Assembly: GCF_020515625.1 (NCBI RefSeq)
Contig: NZ_JAIWPJ010000003.1
Location: 496,001 to 560,000, forward strand
Source: Natrinema amylolyticum
GTDB lineage: Archaea; Halobacteriota; Halobacteria; Halobacteriales; Natrialbaceae
Direction: 5' to 3'
DNA length: 64,000 nucleotides
In this document: positions 50,307 through 59,724 of the stretch, piece after piece
How the letters are laid out: every line of letters begins with the position of its first letter
Position numbering within the stretch: the first letter of the stretch is position 1
Translations under genes and position numbers: made by a program
Notes under the pieces: model-generated
The model's database searches: none
Seen by the model: only the letters and a program-made list of their open reading frames with translations
What the model was told of the DNA's origin: nothing

Positions 50307-52502
50307 ATGTGTCCCCGACTCGAACGCGAGGCCGTGAGTGATTCGCACGCGAGTAGCGTCGTCTTCGTCGCCGTCCTCCTCGTGCTCGCGAGCGGCGGTG
50401 TCGGCGTCGTCGCGGGCACCGCGACCGCGTCGCCCGCGGCGGTCGCCGCTGAGCCGGCGGTCGAGACGTCCCAGTCCCGCCTCCTCTTCCAGGCGGACGA
50501 CGATCCCGACGACAACGTCACCCGTCGGCACAGGGACCCTCGCGAGTACGACGAGGACGGCGACCTCGAGGCGCTGGAGAGCCGACTGATGACTCGAATG
50601 ATCGACGACCTCGAGGCGGGCGCCGTCAGTCTCGAGGACGGGGAGTACGAGCGCGCGGCTCGATCCGTCGACGAGTCGTATTACGACTCGCTCGGTCGGT
50701 ACGCGGAGATCGCGGACGACACGGGCGGCGAAAACTACGACGAGCTATTCGAGCTCGCGGGCGAGAATCAGGAGCGGATCGTCGAGGCGGCCCGGCGGTA
50801 CAACGAGACCAGCGCCGAGTACGAGCGAGCGCGGGCGGCCGGCGACGAGGGACGCGCGCGGTCGCTCGCCCGCGAACTCGAGACGATCGCGACGTCGGTC
50901 AACGAGTCGAGTCACGAGCTCCGCGCGAACTACGACGACCTCGAGGCGGAGACCGACGCGAACCTCTCCGAGTCCGACGCGGCGATCGAGGCGGTCAACG
51001 AGGAGATTCAGGCCGAACAGGCGACGGTCCGCGAGACGGAGTTCGTGGCGACCGACCTCACCGTCGACGCCGACCGCGAGTCGATCTCGTTTCGCGAGCC
51101 GCTGACCGCCACCGGGCGGCTGCGAACGGCGACCGGTCGGCCGGTCGGATCCGAGACGATCCGGCTCGAGGTCGGGAACGGCTCCGTCCGGACCGAGACG
51201 GCCGCCGACGGCTCGTTCGCGTTCGAGTACCGGTCGACGGCCGAACCGCTATCGACGGAGCGGCTCTCGATCGAGTACGTTCCAGCCAACGAGTCGATCT
51301 ATCTCGGCAGCGAGACGGCCGTCGACGTCTCGATCGAGCAGGTCGAACCCACCGTCTCGGCCCTCGAGACGCCGACCGAGACCGCCTACGGCGAAACCGC
51401 GACCGTCGGCGGGGAGCTCCGCGTCGACGGGACCCCCGTCGACGGCGTCCCGCTCGCGGTGACGCTCGGCGACGAGCGGATCGGGCGGACCGAGACCGCG
51501 GACGGCTCGTTCGAGACTGCCGTCGAGGTGCCCGCGTCGGTCGCCGACGGCGAGCGCGAACTCGGCGTCCGGCTCGACTACGAGGACCGGGCGCTCGCCG
51601 GGACGGCGGCGACGAACGACGTGACGGTCCGCGAAACCGGGGTCGACGTCACCGTTTCCGCGAGTCGCGTCGGTGACACCGGGCGAACGGTCGCGGTCGA
51701 CGGTACGCTCGAGACGGCCGACGGGGCGACGATCGCCGGACGGTCGGTCCGACTGGACGCGGACGGAACCACCCTCGAGACGGTGACGACTGACGACGAC
51801 GGGTCGTTCGCTGCCACGGTCGAGATCCCCGACGAGGCCGCTCGCGGCGACGGAGAGATCGTCGCTGTACACGACGGATCCGGATCGAATCTCGCCTCTG
51901 ACACCGCGACGTCGACCGTGACGTTCTCGAGCGACGGGCGCTCGTGGGTGGGGCTCCCCGCGTGGGCGTGGCTCGGGGTCGGGGGCGGGCTGATCGTCCT
52001 CCTCGGGGCCGCCGCGATCAGGCGATGGTCGCGTCTCGGATCCTCTCGCGCGAGTCCGTCGGCGTCTGCGGGAGAGGCGACGACCGACGCGGCGACGGGC
52101 CGGATCGCCGAGCGATCCGGTACCGAGATCGCCGAATCGGTCCTCGAGCAGGGTCGCGACTCCCTCTCGCGCGGCCGTCCCGAGCGGGCGGTCGAACTGG
52201 CGTACGCGGCCGTCCGCCACGCCCTATCGGATCGCATCGACGCGAGCGCCTCGAGTGCGGCCCTGACGCACTGGGAGTTCTACCGGCGCTGGGTCGATCG
52301 CCGTGACGACGAGCCCGACGACGACGGCCGGTCCGATCGCGCGCTCCTCCGAACCGTGACCGAACGCTACGAACGAGCGACGTTCGACGTCGCGGACGTC
52401 TCGGCTGCAGAGGCCGAGCGCGTCCTCGACGGTGGAGCGCAGTTGTGCGATCGATACGCGGACGGCGACGGTGGGACTCGGTCGGAAACGGACGATCGAT
52501 AA
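50307..52502 (+). CDS. surface protein: signal, coiled coil, Ig-like repeats, membrane segment, DUF4129
   Basis: The product has 731 residues from ATG 50307. GTG 50334 (then SDSHASSVVF) or ATG 50139 with a TATA-like box 27 bases ahead are alternatives; the 50139 extension is Arg/Pro-rich. After a signal (VVFVAVLLVLASGGVGVVAG) come acidic, probably coiled-coil helices to about residue 250. At least three Ig-like/carboxypeptidase-regulatory-type repeats follow (units with ADGSFAFEYR, ADGSFETAVEV, DDGSFAATVEI). A membrane segment lies near 547-575, and then a cytoplasmic DUF4129 domain (about 600-731; RPERAVELAYAAVRHALSDR). DUF4129 usually accompanies transglutaminase or MoxR systems; here the partner is a DUF1616 protein. 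Confidence 0.78.
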   Translation: MCPRLEREAVSDSHASSVVFVAVLLVLASGGVGVVAGTATASPAAVAAEPAVETSQSRLLFQADDDPDDNVTRRHRDPREYDEDGDLEALESRLMTRMIDDLEAGAVSLEDGEYERAARSVDESYYDSLGRYAEIADDTGGENYDELFELAGENQERIVEAARRYNETSAEYERARAAGDEGRARSLARELETIATSVNESSHELRANYDDLEAETDANLSESDAAIEAVNEEIQAEQATVRETEFVATDLTVDADRESISFREPLTATGRLRTATGRPVGSETIRLEVGNGSVRTETAADGSFAFEYRSTAEPLSTERLSIEYVPANESIYLGSETAVDVSIEQVEPTVSALETPTETAYGETATVGGELRVDGTPVDGVPLAVTLGDERIGRTETADGSFETAVEVPASVADGERELGVRLDYEDRALAGTAATNDVTVRETGVDVTVSASRVGDTGRTVAVDGTLETADGATIAGRSVRLDADGTTLETVTTDDDGSFAATVEIPDEAARGDGEIVAVHDGSGSNLASDTATSTVTFSSDGRSWVGLPAWAWLGVGGGLIVLLGAAAIRRWSRLGSSRASPSASAGEATTDAATGRIAERSGTEIAESVLEQGRDSLSRGRPERAVELAYAAVRHALSDRIDASASSAALTHWEFYRRWVDRRDDEPDDDGRSDRALLRTVTERYERATFDVADVSAAEAERVLDGGAQLCDRYADGDGGTRSETDDR

Positions 52503-52586
52503 CGGCGGGTAGTCTCGTCTTTACGGTCGCGGCTATCGCGAATCGGCACGGCTAACTTTCAGTCTCGACCGTCGGTACTGGAACCG

Positions 52587-53645
52587 ATGGCCGTATTCAG
52601 TTCACTGTGGCGGCTCCTCCCGAGATCGGTTCGCGAAGTGCCGGCGGACCTCGTCGCAGTCGTCGGTGTGGTCGTCGCGACGAACCTGGCCGTGTTCGCG
52701 CCGGTAGTGAGGGACACGCGGCTGCGAGTTCCGCTCGGACTCGCGTTCGTGCTGTTCGTTCCCGGATACGCGTTCGTCGCGGCGCTGTTTCCCGAACGCG
52801 GGACTCGGTCCGTCGCCGGTGCTGACGGGACGAACGATGGCGGCGAGTTCGAGACCGACCCGTTTCGACGCCGCGTGCTGGCTGACCCGATCACCGACGC
52901 CGGACGCGTCGTTCTCTCGGTCGCCTCGAGCGTCGCGATCGTCCCGTTGCTCGGTCTCGCGATACACTTCTCCCCGGTAGCGATCCGACTGCAATCGATC
53001 GCGGTCGTCCTGAGCGCGGTGACGGTCGCGCTGGCGGTCGTCGCGACGGTCAGACGGCGATCGGTCCCGCTGGAATCGCGCTTTCGAACGCCGTACCGAC
53101 GGTGGGTCGCTTCGGCTCGAACCGCGCTGTTCGACGCGGATTCGCGGGCCGAGACGGCACTGACGGTTCTGGCGGCGACGACGCTCGTCCTCGCCGTCGG
53201 CGGCGTCGGCTACGCCGTTACCGCTCCCCAACACGGCGAGACGTTCACCGAGGTGTCCGTGCTGACCGATGCCGGCGACGGCGAACGCACCGCCGACGTC
53301 TCTCCGTCGTCCGATGGCAACGGTTCCGAGAGCGTCATCGTCACGCTCGAGAACAACGAACGTCGGACGGTCAGCTACGCCGTCGTCGCCGTGGAACAGC
53401 GGATCGCGTCCGACGGCGACCCCGATAACGCGACCGTCCTCGAGCAGAACGAACTGCGACGGTTCGAGCCGCGGCTCGCACACGGCGAGACGTGGTCGCA
53501 CGCACACGACGTCGAGCCGACGCTGACTGGCGACGCGGTTCGCGTCGCCTGGCTCGTCTACGCGGGCGGGGACGTTCCCGCGACGCCCTCCCTCGAGAAC
53601 GCCGACTACTCGGCGCATCGGTGGGTCAACGCGTCGACGGAGTGA
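52587..53645 (+). CDS. DUF1616 membrane protein
   Basis: A 352-residue protein with four hydrophobic segments in the first half: about 22-40, 48-66, a pair around 110-155, plus one at about 192-212. An extracellular-looking beta-rich domain with ENNERRTVSYAVVAVEQRI completes it. LAFVLFVPGYAFVAALFP is characteristic of DUF1616, common in archaeal surface-glycan loci. It lies 84 bases after the DUF4129 gene on the same strand, and the two are a plausible two-gene unit. Biochemical function unknown. Confidence 0.82.
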   Translation: MAVFSSLWRLLPRSVREVPADLVAVVGVVVATNLAVFAPVVRDTRLRVPLGLAFVLFVPGYAFVAALFPERGTRSVAGADGTNDGGEFETDPFRRRVLADPITDAGRVVLSVASSVAIVPLLGLAIHFSPVAIRLQSIAVVLSAVTVALAVVATVRRRSVPLESRFRTPYRRWVASARTALFDADSRAETALTVLAATTLVLAVGGVGYAVTAPQHGETFTEVSVLTDAGDGERTADVSPSSDGNGSESVIVTLENNERRTVSYAVVAVEQRIASDGDPDNATVLEQNELRRFEPRLAHGETWSHAHDVEPTLTGDAVRVAWLVYAGGDVPATPSLENADYSAHRWVNASTE

Positions 53646-53680
53646 GCGGGATCGAGCCGAACTGCGGACGCCCGATTCGT

Positions 53681-55480
53681 CTATTCGTCGGGGTCGACGA
53701 GCCAGACGCTGAAATCGCCGTTGCTGTAGACGCGGTGGGCCGTCGGGTCGGCTCGCAGGCGGGCGAGGTCGCCGGCGGTGTAATGATCGATCTCCGCTCG
53801 GCGATCCGGCGGTCGGTTCGCCGCCCACTCGACGTCGGCCGTTTTCGTGACGAGGTACGTCTCGTTCTCGTAGACATCGCCGACCGACCCGTGATCGTCG
53901 TAGCCTACCCTCGTCGGGAGCTGATATCCCTCGAGCGATCGGTGGAACTGACGGTCGTCGGGGTCCGCACCGGTCGTCCCGTCGAAGTACCGTTGAAGTT
54001 GTTCGGACATTCGGAACGCCCGCGTGTCGATTCCGGACTCGTGATTTTCGTGATGCCACTCCGCACCGGCCATCGTCGCGTGAGTCACGTGGCGCTCGTC
54101 CTCGTACGCGACCGCGCCCGCCAGCAACGCGACGACGATAACGGTCACGCAGAGGCCGCAGAGGGCGACCGTCGCCCCTCGTCGTTTCCACCGGTCGTCG
54201 ACGGTGTCGCGGAACGATGCGAGGCCGGTGATCGCCAGTCCGATCAGTAGAATCGCTCCGATCACGGTGTAGTTGTTGATCCGGACGACGTTGCGGGAGA
54301 GCACCCGCGCACCGATGAAGAGGACCGCGACGCCGATCCCCGCGCCGTACTGGGCGACACAGAGTGTCTCGAGACGGCTGCTGTGTCTCCTGAGGAGGCG
54401 ACCGAGGATCACGGCGGCGACGACCGCCCCGACGCCGGCGTAGACGAGTACCGTTCCCCATTCCAAGACGAGAAACTCCCAGACCAGTTCCCACGTCGAG
54501 TAACTGGTCTGCTGGGCGGTGCTCGCGTAGCCGGCGGCACCGCCGTCGATATCGCTGGTGACCACCCGCTCGAGGAAGTGGGTAACGCGGCTGATCGAGA
54601 GATACCACAGGACGCCAGCGATCGCGAGGACGATCGGATACCAGTAGGGGACTGCGTACACCCGTCCGGATTCCGTTTCGTCGCGGCGAACACGGCGGAG
54701 CGACGGCGCGGCGACGACGCCCGCGTACAGTACGAGCGCGAGCACGGTCACGAGCGCCGTCACCGGGTGGTAGAACACGAGCGCGAGACCACAGACGAGT
54801 GCCGCGCCGAAGATGCCCGTCCGACTCGAGCGCCGTCTCGCCCAGCGGTGAGCGAGGGACAGCGAGAGCGGGAGAGACGGGAGCGCGAACAGCCAGGGGA
54901 GCGTCGTCAGGTGATGCGAGACGAAGACGAGCGGCATCGCGGCCCCGAGCGTCGCGAGGCCGCCGCGCCGGCCGAAAAACGACAGCCCGAGGAGGAAACA
55001 CGAGCCGACGAACAACAGGAAAAAGCAGAACGTGACGATCGGTTGTAACACGCGTACAGGGACGCCGGTGACGGTCGTCAGCGTCGTGTACAGCAAGTGA
55101 GTGGCCGGATACCCGGTTTCGGGGATCGTGCCGGTTTCGAGAACGTCTCGGACGATTCCGAAGTGGTAGAAGGCGTCGGACATCGGCGTGCCGTAAACGT
55201 AGTAGCCGCGAAAGAGCGGCAGTGCGAAGAAGACGGCGTACACGCTGCCGAGCGTGACGACACCGTGGTGCCATCCCGGACGATCGGTGATCGCTGAGCG
55301 AAACACCAGCGTGAGGCCGCCGACGAGTGCCAGCCCGAATCCGACCCACGCTTGCGGCGGGTAAGCGTCGTGGATCGACGATTCGTATCCCGTGGCCGGC
55401 GGCGTCGTCAGGACGCTCCCGACGAAGCCGATCGCAGCCAGCGCAGTGACTGCCGAGACGAGTCGCCACCGGTGGTTCAT
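53681..55480 (-). CDS. GT-C-like multi-spanning membrane protein
   Basis: A 599-residue protein with about 12 to 13 membrane segments and a hydrophilic C-terminal domain (from about 450). In the loop after the third segment it carries PMSDAFYHFGIVRDVLETG, an acidic residue plus His arrangement as in GT-C glycosyltransferases that use lipid-linked sugars. The C-terminal part contains YFDGTTGADPDDR and DVYENETYLVTK. It lies in a surface-glycan locus, convergent with the DUF1616 gene. A polyprenyl-phosphate-sugar-dependent transferase or a polymerase is plausible. Identity is not certain. Confidence 0.7.
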   Translation of the reverse strand: MNHRWRLVSAVTALAAIGFVGSVLTTPPATGYESSIHDAYPPQAWVGFGLALVGGLTLVFRSAITDRPGWHHGVVTLGSVYAVFFALPLFRGYYVYGTPMSDAFYHFGIVRDVLETGTIPETGYPATHLLYTTLTTVTGVPVRVLQPIVTFCFFLLFVGSCFLLGLSFFGRRGGLATLGAAMPLVFVSHHLTTLPWLFALPSLPLSLSLAHRWARRRSSRTGIFGAALVCGLALVFYHPVTALVTVLALVLYAGVVAAPSLRRVRRDETESGRVYAVPYWYPIVLAIAGVLWYLSISRVTHFLERVVTSDIDGGAAGYASTAQQTSYSTWELVWEFLVLEWGTVLVYAGVGAVVAAVILGRLLRRHSSRLETLCVAQYGAGIGVAVLFIGARVLSRNVVRINNYTVIGAILLIGLAITGLASFRDTVDDRWKRRGATVALCGLCVTVIVVALLAGAVAYEDERHVTHATMAGAEWHHENHESGIDTRAFRMSEQLQRYFDGTTGADPDDRQFHRSLEGYQLPTRVGYDDHGSVGDVYENETYLVTKTADVEWAANRPPDRRAEIDHYTAGDLARLRADPTAHRVYSNGDFSVWLVDPDE

Positions 55481-55690
55481 TTGTCGTCGCTATCACCGTC
55501 GACTACCGTGACGACCAAAAGGTTACCCCAATCGGTACGATCTCGTGTATTTCATCCCGACGTTTGACTTCGCTATCGATTTTCGTCGGGAACGCCGATC
55601 CGGATGACGCACCATTATTTGCGAAACTATACGGTATGAACTAATTTACTCCGGTCGTTGATACGTTTGGCACTCCGTTCGACAACTAGG

Positions 55691-55704
55691 TTTAAGCGTT
55701 TTTA
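55691..55704 (+). promoter_or_regulatory. TATA box of the phosphatase-fold gene
   Basis: TTTAAGCGTTTTTA lies with its TTTAAG about 27 bases before ATG 55721, in agreement with a leaderless start. Confidence 0.55.
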
Positions 55705-55720
55705 CAGTGACGAGCGGGAC

Positions 55721-56611
55721 ATGTCAGACACGCTCTGTGTACTCGGTCTCGACGCCGCCGACTACCGCCTCGCGAATCGGTGGGGGTGTGAGAACATGCT
55801 CCTCGAGAACCACGGCGAACTCGAGTCGATCACGCACTCGTTGGATGTCCCGGCGACGCTCGAGGTGTGGCCGACGATCGCGACCGGACTGTTGCCGACG
55901 GATCACGGCGTCACGCTCGATACCGTCGGCTGGGACAATGCGACCGGCCTGAGCGCCGTCGTCCGCGCGGTACGACTGCTCCCCGATCCCATGCACGAGC
56001 GCCTCGCCGATCTCAAAGCACAGTTTTCGGACGGCGGCTACCCGCGCACCGACGAGACGACCGTCTTCGACGACGGGACCGTCCGCAATTGGCCCGGCGT
56101 GACGCCCTGTCACGTCTGGGAGCGCGAGGGCGAGTGGTTCGAGCGAGTGACCGACGGCGACCTGTCGACCGACGAGTTCGTTCGTCGTTACTTCGGCACG
56201 ACCGGCTCCTGTTTCGGGTGGCTCGCCGGGCAATCGCTGTCGTCCGTTCCGATCGTCGGCGTTCACGCTCACATCCTCGACCACACGGGCCATATGTACG
56301 CGCGACGGCCGACGGCGCTTCGCCGGATCTACGAGCGGGTCGATTCGCTGCTCGGCTGGCTCCGGTCTCGCGTGGACCGACTCGTCGTCCTCTCCGATCA
56401 CGGGATGCAGACGACCGCGACTGACGATCCCGAGCCCGGCGTTCACTCCGATCACGCGCTCGTCTCGACGACGGAACCCGGCCCGTTGCCGACGGACGTG
56501 CTGTCGGTTCGCGAGTGGCTCGAGGAGCGGATCGACGCGGACCGATCCGAACGGACGAACGCGACGATCGATGCCCCTCGAGAGCATCTCGAGGACCTCG
56601 GCTACCTCTGA
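55721..56611 (+). CDS. alkaline-phosphatase-superfamily hydrolase
   Basis: The product has 296 residues from ATG 55721 (MSDTLCVLGLDAADY); an earlier in-frame ATG is not supported by the TATA position. Metal ligands of the superfamily can be placed: D11, a Thr nucleophile candidate T52 (EVWPTIATG), D187/H188 in ILDHTGHMY, D226/H227 in LSDHGMQ and a later His in VHSDH. This plan is that of nucleotide pyrophosphatase/phosphodiesterases. The C terminus EHLEDLGYL resembles that of sulfatases. No signal peptide, so cytoplasmic. It may cut a phosphodiester or nucleotide-sugar linked to glycan synthesis. Confidence 0.85.
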   Translation: MSDTLCVLGLDAADYRLANRWGCENMLLENHGELESITHSLDVPATLEVWPTIATGLLPTDHGVTLDTVGWDNATGLSAVVRAVRLLPDPMHERLADLKAQFSDGGYPRTDETTVFDDGTVRNWPGVTPCHVWEREGEWFERVTDGDLSTDEFVRRYFGTTGSCFGWLAGQSLSSVPIVGVHAHILDHTGHMYARRPTALRRIYERVDSLLGWLRSRVDRLVVLSDHGMQTTATDDPEPGVHSDHALVSTTEPGPLPTDVLSVREWLEERIDADRSERTNATIDAPREHLEDLGYL

Positions 56612-56681
56612 CCGGTCGGCTGAGCGCCGCATCCACGCTGCGTCGATCCACCCGTGGCGGTTCGGATCCCTCGCGACCGAT

Positions 56682-58220
56682 CTACCCGTCGCGATCCCTC
56701 GATCCGACTGCGTCGACGACCCGATCGGGACAGAGCACCGCCAGTCGGGTCGTCGGAACGGGACTGGCCGACGCGACGCGTCGAATCTCTCCCGGGCGTA
56801 CCGCACCGGTCGCGAGCGCGAGCGCGGCGAACGCCGCGGCACCGACCGGCGGCACGACGATCAGCGAGAGCAGGTCCGACTCGAGGAGGCGGGGGAGACC
56901 GAGGATCGGCACCGCGGCAGCCAGCACGGTTCCCGCGACCGGGAGGGCGCGGACGTCGGCGAGGGGATCGAACCCGAGCCCGCGGGCGTTCCAGACGTGG
57001 AGTCCGAACATCGATCCGTAGCCGAGACTCGTCGCGATCGCGGCCCCGCTCGGCCCGAATCGAGGGACGAGCACGAGGTTCAACGCGGCGTTCAGCAGCG
57101 CCGCGACGCCCGTGACGCCGAGCAGGAGACGCAGCCGCTCCTGTCCCTGGCTGATCGCGAAGACGGGGCGGGCGATCGCGAACCCGATCGCGCCGGGCAG
57201 CAACAACAGTAGCGGGACGACGGCCGCGTCGAACGCCGGTCCGAAGTAGAGCGTGAGAACCGGTTCGGCGAGCCCGGCGACACCGAGGGCCAGCAGCGCC
57301 GTACAGAGGACGGTGTACCGGACCGCTCGCGTACTGATCTCCGTGAGCCGATCGTATCGTTCCTCGACCCAGAGTTGCGACGTTGAGTGCAGGAGGGTGA
57401 TCTGAATGGCGGTGGGCACAAACCAGAGGAACTCGGCGATGACGAGGGCCGCGCGGTAGTAGCCGGTCGCCGTGTTCCCGACGAGCAGTCTGAGGAGGAT
57501 GACGTCGACGTGGTACAGCGAGAGCAACAGGAACGACAGCGCCATCGTCGATCCGCTGTAGATCGCGAGGCGCTTCGCCGGCACCGGCCCCGCCGAACGG
57601 CTCGCCAGCTTCGAGAGATCGATCCGACGCGAGACGAGCGCGAGCGCGAGGAGGGCCGCGATCCCGGTCGAGACGACCCGACTCGTCAGGGCGGCCGCGA
57701 CGCCCCCGCCGACGACGCTCACGGTGACGATCATCGCCGCGAAGAGGATGCGGTCGAGTATCTGGAGCGGCTCCGAGTACGACTCGAGGCCGAGCCCCAT
57801 GAGGGTGCTCCGTCCGATTCGGAAGACGGCTCGAACGGGGATGATGAGCGCGAGAACGGCGAAGTACCGGGAGAACTCCGGACCGAGGAACGAGACCACG
57901 TGCGACGATCGGGAGAGGAGGACGACGGCGGTCACCACGACGGCCGCGAGGACGACCACGAGCCGGAAGTAGAACGCGAACACGTGGTCCGTCCAGTCGT
58001 CGGATCGGTCTTCGGCGATGAACTTCCGGGTCCCCTTGAACGCCCCGGCGTAGACGAACACCAGCACCCACTGCAGCGTCGAGAGCAGGAACGAGTAATC
58101 GCCGTAGCCGCCGCTCCCGAGGAGGCGAACCAGGATCGGCGTCGTGACGAGCGTCAGCGCTAACACGCCGACCTTGGAGCCGAAGACGGCGCTGAACCGT
58201 CGGACGATGCTTCGACTCAT
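56682..58220 (-). CDS. oligosaccharide/polysaccharide flippase (Wzx-like)
   Basis: A 512-residue protein of the MATE/MVF superfamily with about 14 membrane segments. The N terminus SAVFGSKVGVLALTLVTTPILVRLLGSGGYGDYSFLL is characteristic of RfbX/Wzx-type flippases that turn lipid-linked oligosaccharides across the membrane. The mid-part VDVILLRLLVGNTATGYYRAAL also fits. The last 60 residues are hydrophobic and then polar. It is 28 bases after GT4 gene 58249-59451 on the same strand, so an operon is likely. Confidence 0.9.
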   Translation of the reverse strand: MSRSIVRRFSAVFGSKVGVLALTLVTTPILVRLLGSGGYGDYSFLLSTLQWVLVFVYAGAFKGTRKFIAEDRSDDWTDHVFAFYFRLVVVLAAVVVTAVVLLSRSSHVVSFLGPEFSRYFAVLALIIPVRAVFRIGRSTLMGLGLESYSEPLQILDRILFAAMIVTVSVVGGGVAAALTSRVVSTGIAALLALALVSRRIDLSKLASRSAGPVPAKRLAIYSGSTMALSFLLLSLYHVDVILLRLLVGNTATGYYRAALVIAEFLWFVPTAIQITLLHSTSQLWVEERYDRLTEISTRAVRYTVLCTALLALGVAGLAEPVLTLYFGPAFDAAVVPLLLLLPGAIGFAIARPVFAISQGQERLRLLLGVTGVAALLNAALNLVLVPRFGPSGAAIATSLGYGSMFGLHVWNARGLGFDPLADVRALPVAGTVLAAAVPILGLPRLLESDLLSLIVVPPVGAAAFAALALATGAVRPGEIRRVASASPVPTTRLAVLCPDRVVDAVGSRDRDG

Positions 58221-58248
58221 CGCCGCCTCCGCGTTCGCCCGTCGGTCG

Positions 58249-59451
58249 TCATACGCTTTCCCGACCCGATTCGGCGTCTCGACCCGATTCAGCAGTCGCT
58301 CGTTCCGTCTCGCCCTCCAGGAGGATGCGGCGATACCGCTCCCTGATCGTCGAATAGGCGTAGTTGCGCTCGATGTAGTCGCGAGCGGCGTCGCTCACCG
58401 CGTCCAGATCGTCGCGCTCGAGGACGGCAGTCACCGTCCGCTCGATCGAGGCCGGGTCCGTGTCTCCGAGCAGGAACCCGTTCGATCCGTCGTCGACGAG
58501 GTCGGGAATGCCCCCGACCGCGGCGGCGACCGGGACCGTCCCGCAGGCCATCGCCTCGAGAACGGCTTTCGGAACGCCCTCCGACCTCGAGGGCAGGAGC
58601 AGCGTTCGCGCGTCGTCGAGATGTGCCGGGAGCTCGTCGTGGTCGACCCAGCCGGTGCAGGTCACGTTCTCCGAGAGGTCGTGGCGGTCGACGAACGCCG
58701 CGACCTCCGCCGAGAGTTCGCCGTCGCCGATCAACGCGATCCGGATATCCGGATTCGACTCGACGAGCAGGGGGAGCGCTCCCAGGATGTCGTCGATCCC
58801 TTTGACGGCCGCGAACCGCCCGACGAAGGCGACGTCGACCGGTCGCTCTTCGATCGGCGTTCGCTTCGCGAACGCCTCGCAGTCGACGTAGTTGACGTTG
58901 ACGGCCCGGACCGTCGGCGACGTCGGCCACTCGAGCGCCGGATGGTCCATCCCGCTCGAGAGGAGGATTACGTCGTCGGCGAGCGTACACGTGACGCGTT
59001 CGACGAGGTCCACGATGCTGGCGAGTCCCCGGACGAGCGGTCCCGTCCCGCGGCGGGCGTAGACGCCCTCGGTAACGGTTCCGGTCACGAACAGCAGCGT
59101 TCGAACGCCTGCGAGTTTGCACGCGAGCAGGGGGAGGAGGAGCATGGTCCCGCCGATGTGAAAGAACGCGGCGTCGAGCCGGTCGCGGTCCCGCCAGAGC
59201 GCCGCTGCGATCCGTAACTGATAGCCGACGTATCCGGTGACCGCCGCCGGCGGGACGCTCGATTCCGGGCGCTGTACCGGGACCGGATCGACGACCGACC
59301 GATCGATATCGATGTGCTCCGGGCCGACGACGGCGATTCGGTCGACGTCGGACTCGTAGACGTCGACGAAGTTCTGTACTGCCCCGTAGGCCGCGTGTTC
59401 GCGATCCAACTCCGCTGCGAACACGACGAGCGCTATCGAACTCGAGGGCAT
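58249..59451 (-). CDS. GT4 family glycosyltransferase
   Basis: A 400-residue GT-B enzyme. The acceptor-side N domain contains FHIGGTMLLLPLLACKLAGVRTLLFVTGTV. The donor-side C domain has FVGRFAAVKGIDDILGALPLL, LLPSRSEGVPKAVLEAMACGTVPVAA and GGIPDLVDDGSNGFLL, with the E-x7-E motif of retaining GT4 enzymes. It transfers a sugar from a nucleotide donor to a growing lipid-linked glycan in the cytoplasm. It sits upstream of the flippase. Donor sugar unknown. Confidence 0.93.
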   Translation of the reverse strand: MPSSSIALVVFAAELDREHAAYGAVQNFVDVYESDVDRIAVVGPEHIDIDRSVVDPVPVQRPESSVPPAAVTGYVGYQLRIAAALWRDRDRLDAAFFHIGGTMLLLPLLACKLAGVRTLLFVTGTVTEGVYARRGTGPLVRGLASIVDLVERVTCTLADDVILLSSGMDHPALEWPTSPTVRAVNVNYVDCEAFAKRTPIEERPVDVAFVGRFAAVKGIDDILGALPLLVESNPDIRIALIGDGELSAEVAAFVDRHDLSENVTCTGWVDHDELPAHLDDARTLLLPSRSEGVPKAVLEAMACGTVPVAAAVGGIPDLVDDGSNGFLLGDTDPASIERTVTAVLERDDLDAVSDAARDYIERNYAYSTIRERYRRILLEGETERATAESGRDAESGRESV

Positions 59452-59724
59452 CCGACCCGGTCTTCCACCGACCGCACCTTAATTCTTGACGCGATACTCG
59501 TGATCGATACCGTCGGCCATGATCCCCGAGACCGCGGCCGGCGGGGCATCGAGACGCGACCACGCGCGGTCCGTTCGTCGGACCCACCGCACCGTTCGCA
59601 CGCGATCCGAGAGCCATTACGGATCTCCATTACCGTTCGTAATGGCCCCGTACTCGTTCCACTGCGCGCGAAGACGGGGGATTCACCGAAACTTTCCTTA
59701 CAGTGCGGGTGATCAGTTGGGCCG

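Noticed and set aside
52602-55496. 964-residue minus-strand frame
   Set aside because: It overlaps both the DUF1616 gene and the GT-C-like gene, is dominated by Arg, Pro and Gly, and matches nothing; a shadow frame.
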